From Palauibacter sp965207805 (GTDB lineage: Bacteria; Gemmatimonadota; Gemmatimonadetes; Palauibacterales; Palauibacteraceae): a DNA stretch of 64,000 nt. Positions 60,972 through 64,000 of this stretch are shown here, one piece after another. The position numbers and the translations under genes are program-made. The stretch lies in contig OZ242312.1 in assembly GCA_965207805.1 (NCBI GenBank), forward strand, positions 1,302,001-1,366,000. The letters run 5' to 3'. The notes under the pieces were generated by a model. That model worked only from the letters and a program-made list of their open reading frames with translations, did no database searches and was not told where the DNA came from. The first letter of the stretch is position 1. Every line of letters starts with the position of its first letter.

Positions 60972-62443
60972 CTCCGTACCTCCTCGATCGCTGCTGCTGC
61001 TGCATGCCTGGCCGCCCGCACCTTGGGCGTCAGATAGATATTGGCGGTCAGGCGGCCCAGCAGAAAGCCGGTGAAGGCGGCCGTCGCGCCGACCCAGCTC
61101 AGCCCCCAGCCGACCGCGACGAACACGAGGGCCACGGCCGTGATCTCCGCTGCGGTCCCGACGATGATCGGACCCGTCGTCCGGTGCCGGATCAGCGTGC
61201 CCCGCTGGAGCGAGAGGAGGACGCCGAGGAAGGGGACGGGAGCGAGCACCCGCGCCGCCGGAATCGCGAAGGAGGCGAGTTCCGGCGTGAGACCGGACAC
61301 GTGGACGAACCAGAGGCTGGAGAGCGGAGTGAACGCGAGGAGCGCGAGGATGCCGGAGAGCGTCGCGCCGAGACCGATCGCGAAGCGGCGGATCTCCTCG
61401 TAGCCCTCGTTCCTTCGGCCCAGAAGCGCGATGACCGCATCCTGGAAGCTCAGACCCACGGAGCGGAAGATGAACCCGAGCGAATGCACGACCGGGAACA
61501 CGGCGAGCGACTCGACCGGCGACGCGGCGCGGCCCATGAAGAAGGTGAGCATCGGCTGGATCGCGATCCCGATCAGCGACGTGAGCATGAGCGGCACGTA
61601 GAAGCGCCCGATGTCACCGAAGCCCAGCTCGCCCCCGCCGGTCCCCGCGCCCGACGCCGGATCGGCGGTCGAGACGCCCACGCGGCCGATCTCCGCGATG
61701 TCGTGGGGGTCCGACGAGACCGTCACCGGGTCGGTCGCATCCGCCGGCCGGCCCGCCGGCACGAGCAGGGCGCGGATGGCGCCGCGGGCCATCCACCGGG
61801 CGACCGCCGCTTCCATCACCACGCCGAACGAGAGCGCGGAGGCCCCGACGGCGGCGCCGGGGAGGTCCGTGGCGACGGCGAGCGTGAGCGCGGCGACGGA
61901 CATCGAGACGAGCCGCACGACCGTCCCGCCCGCCACGAGCCGCGTTCGCCCGGACCGGATGAGCACGCCCTGCCAGAAGCGCCGGTAGCCGATCGCGGCC
62001 GGCCAGGGCAGGAAGCACCACAGCGCCCCGTACGTCAGGCGCGCCAGGTCTTCCGGCAGTCCGAGCACGCCCAGCATGAGCCCCCGGTGCACCGGCGGCA
62101 CGAGCACGACGAGGAGCATCAGCGTGGAGAAGGCGTTCAGCCCGTGCGCGAACGTTCGCAGCCGCCGGTAGGAGACGGCGTCCTCCACGAGCGCCGTCGA
62201 GGCGCTCAGCAGCATGATGACCGGTGCCTCCATGAGCACCGCCAGCGCGATCGCGACGCCGTAGGCCGCCAGACCCAGCGTGGGATCCGGCAGCCGCGCC
62301 ACGACCGCCGCCAGATAGGGCCCCTCGACCGCCATCATCAACCATGTGGCGGCCAGCGGGGCCCAGAAGGCGAAGATCCGGCGTGCGGAAAGGCCGGGGG
62401 AGTCGGTCAGCGGAAGAGACCTTCCAGGCGTTCCAGCGACCAT
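60968..62443 (-). CDS. MATE/ANK-like multi-pass membrane transporter
   Basis: 491 residues with about 12 hydrophobic segments. Pattern recalls MATE/PST-fold exporters and the ANK (progressive ankylosis) family: IFAFWAPLAATWLMMAVEGPYLAAVVARL, VLMEAPVIMLLSASTALV and VPLMLTSLIGIAIQPMLTFFMGRAASPVESLAVFPVVHSL. ATG 62443 is used; an in-frame GTG at 62449 is an alternative. The 5' end overlaps the SRPBCC gene by about 37 nt. An Asp/Gly-rich loop sits near residue 260. Substrate unknown; ANK proteins transport ATP or pyrophosphate in animals. Confidence 0.68.
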   Translation of the reverse strand: MVAGTPGRSLPLTDSPGLSARRIFAFWAPLAATWLMMAVEGPYLAAVVARLPDPTLGLAAYGVAIALAVLMEAPVIMLLSASTALVEDAVSYRRLRTFAHGLNAFSTLMLLVVLVPPVHRGLMLGVLGLPEDLARLTYGALWCFLPWPAAIGYRRFWQGVLIRSGRTRLVAGGTVVRLVSMSVAALTLAVATDLPGAAVGASALSFGVVMEAAVARWMARGAIRALLVPAGRPADATDPVTVSSDPHDIAEIGRVGVSTADPASGAGTGGGELGFGDIGRFYVPLMLTSLIGIAIQPMLTFFMGRAASPVESLAVFPVVHSLGFIFRSVGLSFQDAVIALLGRRNEGYEEIRRFAIGLGATLSGILALLAFTPLSSLWFVHVSGLTPELASFAIPAARVLAPVPFLGVLLSLQRGTLIRHRTTGPIIVGTAAEITAVALVFVAVGWGLSWVGATAAFTGFLLGRLTANIYLTPKVRAARHAAAAAIEEVRR

Positions 62444-62847
62444 GTCCACCCGAGGCGGTGGCCCTCCGCGGCCTCGGTGGCGGGGAAGCCCTCATGTGAG
62501 AGGACGACCTCGGTCGACGCTCCGTCGGCGATGAACTCGACCGTGACGAGAGTCTCGCCGATCGCGGATTCCGGCTCCTCCCAGTCCCACGTATACACGA
62601 GCCGGTTCGGGGCGTCGACCTCGCGGTACACTCCGAACGCCGTATGGAGCGTCCCCTGTTCCGCCTCGATGAGAAGGCGGTACGGTCCGCCGGGTACCAG
62701 GTCGACCTGGGAGTCGCGGATCGTCCCGCCCGGAGGGCAGGACCACTGCCGGATCTGATCCGGTTCGGTCCAGGCGTGGAACACCGCCTCCGGTGGCGCG
62801 GGGATCGTTCTCGTGACGCGGCACGCTCGATCGGCGGGAGCGGTCAT
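62407..62847 (-). CDS. SRPBCC/AHSA1 (START-like) domain protein
   Basis: 146 residues. Classic AHSA1 pattern: RTIPAPPEAVFHAWTEPDQIRQWSCPPGGTI, VDLVPGGPYRL, GVYREVDAPNRLVYTWDWEE and VLSHEGFPATEAAEGHRLGWTWSLERL. Cytoplasmic hydrophobic-ligand-binding fold; many are in toxin/regulator operons but function is unassigned. Its end overlaps the membrane transporter start, so they are co-expressed. Divergent from the small secreted protein, with 146 bp between. Confidence 0.9.
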   Translation of the reverse strand: MTAPADRACRVTRTIPAPPEAVFHAWTEPDQIRQWSCPPGGTIRDSQVDLVPGGPYRLLIEAEQGTLHTAFGVYREVDAPNRLVYTWDWEEPESAIGETLVTVEFIADGASTEVVLSHEGFPATEAAEGHRLGWTWSLERLEGLFR

Positions 62848-62993
62848 CCGGCTTCTCCTCGGAATTCAGGCGAAGTCTGGCGCCGTATCCGGCGTGGAAT
62901 CTGGCGCGAGACGATGGGACGGGATCAGGTTGTCCCATTCGTACACGATTAACGACTCACCGGGCAAGGAGTTCCCCCGTTCGTGAGACACTC

Positions 62994-63569
62994 GTGAATT
63001 CGGCAAAGCTGATCGTTCCGGCAGTCGTCTTCGGGCTCCTGACGCCCGCGGCCGCGGGTGCCCAGGGATCTCCTTCGAACCGAGACCGGTTTGCCCTGTT
63101 TACGGCCTGCAGCCCCGTTCCGGCGGAGATCTTCGTCACGAACACCGGCGGTCCGGCTGACATCACGACAGCGTCCGTGGAGAACATGGCGACGAGCCGG
63201 CTGCAGGCGGCCGGGATCAATGCCCCCGGCGGCCGGCCAGGCGGGTCCACGCTCCAGCTGTCCGTCTTCGTCAGTGCACAGAGGCTCTCCGCCAACGCCG
63301 TAGTGACCGTCTACGTCATCCGTCTGCGCCTCCTGAAGCTCGTCTACGACCGCCAGAGCGATCCCGGATCGGGAGAGGCCGGGCGCGGCTCCGCCGACTC
63401 CCCGGGCGCCGCGCCGGAATGGTTGAACTGGGCGCCGACGTGGGAAACGCCGCAGCAGGGAATCGGCTTTTATCTCGGGCGCGACGGGGATCCAGTCACC
63501 AGTCTGGTCGGCAGGATGCTGGACGAGTTCGTGAGCGAGTACGTGCGCGTCAACGCGGAGGCGTGCTAG
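62994..63569 (+). CDS. Small secreted protein, unknown function
   Basis: 191 residues. GTG 62994 gives a signal peptide (LIVPAVVFGLLTPAAAGAQ). Mature part: a beta-rich domain with repeated hydrophobic strands (TLQLSVFVSAQRL, VVTVYVIRLRLLKLVY) and the motif GIGFYLGRDGDPVTSLVGRMLDEFVSEYVRVN near the end, which recalls periplasmic proteins that resemble ABC-type lipid or tungstate-related components, without a firm match. Single Cys near residue 39 and a C-terminal Cys. Not recognised. Confidence 0.62.
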   Translation: MNSAKLIVPAVVFGLLTPAAAGAQGSPSNRDRFALFTACSPVPAEIFVTNTGGPADITTASVENMATSRLQAAGINAPGGRPGGSTLQLSVFVSAQRLSANAVVTVYVIRLRLLKLVYDRQSDPGSGEAGRGSADSPGAAPEWLNWAPTWETPQQGIGFYLGRDGDPVTSLVGRMLDEFVSEYVRVNAEAC

Positions 63570-63680
63570 CGGTCCGCGGCCCGTAACCGATTGCCGCCGG
63601 GCGAGGCCCGCACCTAGGTTGCTCGATTCCCCGGCGCGCTCGACCCGGCTACGGGTGCACCCATTCCGAGAGGATCGCCG

Positions 63681-64000
63681 TTGCGCAAGCTCCGCGTAGG
63701 TATCGTGGACCTCGTATCGAAGGGACCCACGAAGGCCCTGTACGCCAAGGTGATGCACGCGAACCTCGCGAGCATCATGCCGCAGGTTCTCGGCGCGTGG
63801 TGCGAGGAAGCCGGGCACGATGTGAGCCTCGTCTGCTACACTGGCTTCGAGGACCTCGTCGAGGAACTCCCGCAGGATATCGATCTGCTCTTCGTGAGCG
63901 CGTTTTCCCAGGGAGCCCAACTCGCCTACGCGATCAGCGAGATGTTTCGCCGCCGGGGCGCCGTCACCTGTATCGGCGGTCCGCACGCCCGCTGCTATCC
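63681..64000 (+). CDS. B12-binding-domain protein, N-terminal part (truncated by window end)
   Basis: The reading frame starts at TTG 63681 (GAGAGG 8 nt upstream) and runs off the window after ~106 codons. The visible part is the B12-binding domain found at the N-terminus of radical SAM enzymes: KLRVGIVDLVSKGPTKALYA, a Rossmann core with LLFVSAFSQGAQLAYAISEMFRRRG, then the CIGGPHARCYP pattern. The radical SAM cluster motif itself lies outside the window. It may be a second B12-radical-SAM enzyme in this genome, unrelated to the PKS cluster. Confidence 0.75.
   Translation, partial: MRKLRVGIVDLVSKGPTKALYAKVMHANLASIMPQVLGAWCEEAGHDVSLVCYTGFEDLVEELPQDIDLLFVSAFSQGAQLAYAISEMFRRRGAVTCIGGPHARCY

Noticed and set aside
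1..64000. CRISPR array, rRNA genes, insertion sequences with transposases
   Set aside because: I found no regularly spaced repeats, rRNA signatures or transposase genes in the window; the only recombinase is the tyrosine integrase.

Overview
The window is a GC-rich bacterial chromosome segment. It is densely packed, with many GTG/TTG starts and ATGA/GTGA/TGATG stop-start overlaps. The gene mix suggests a Gemmatimonadota-like organism, possibly a marine or host-associated lineage: PadR plus permease-prefix operons, secreted beta-propellers, Big_2/LRR and PKD lipoproteins, a choice-of-anchor-V cytochrome-like protein, and form-II Cox/XDH enzymes. The phylum is inferred from gene style only; no rRNA gene or other decisive marker is present.

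Layout. 1-10.1 kb: the 5' end of typA (minus), a small membrane-anchored protein, a divergent GroES, a tandem pair of zinc-ribbon membrane paralogs, a PadR/permease-prefix/ExbB-like operon behind an 11-bp-arm operator, a beta-propeller fused to a SUMF1 domain, and a large metalloprotease lipoprotein with PKD domains. 10.7-20.1 kb: a Big_2+LRR lipoprotein, a three-gene Mo hydroxylase operon (coxS-coxL-coxM order, form II active site), a tiny Asp-rich Tat lipopeptide next to a JmjC/cupin oxygenase, and a secreted gamma-glutamyltransferase. 20.2-31.9 kb: one tightly coupled unit, tetR-OMF-MFP-RND pump running into cysD-cysNC, an NCS2-type permease with an RsbW-like tail, and a small unknown protein.

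31.9-48 kb is the most unusual part. A B12-type radical SAM enzyme is coupled to a highly reducing type I PKS (KS-AT-DH-degenerate MT-ER-KR). The PKS reading frame ends at the KR, and its acyl carrier protein follows in another frame through a GTGA overlap. Next comes a thioester reductase. The block is interrupted by an apparent insertion (tRNA-3'-end-like motif, terminator, 15-G tract, lipoprotein, structured non-coding DNA, tyrosine integrase) and resumes with a PAPS-type sulfotransferase and an extended SDR. Together with cysD/cysNC upstream (PAPS supply; no PAPS reductase visible), the simplest reading is a pathway for a reduced polyketide or fatty alcohol that becomes sulfated. This is inference; the product is unknown.

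48-64 kb is mostly metabolic: aldehyde dehydrogenase, FAH/hydratase-family enzyme, a cytoplasmic-type Mo-bisPGD oxidoreductase operon with a fused FeS/NrfD subunit and TorD chaperone, AI-2E-family and AtoE-family transporters, SixA phosphatase, a minus-strand cluster (SRPBCC protein, MATE/ANK-like transporter, Vgb-like propeller, choice-of-anchor-V protein), a small secreted protein, and the truncated start of a second B12-binding protein at the right edge.
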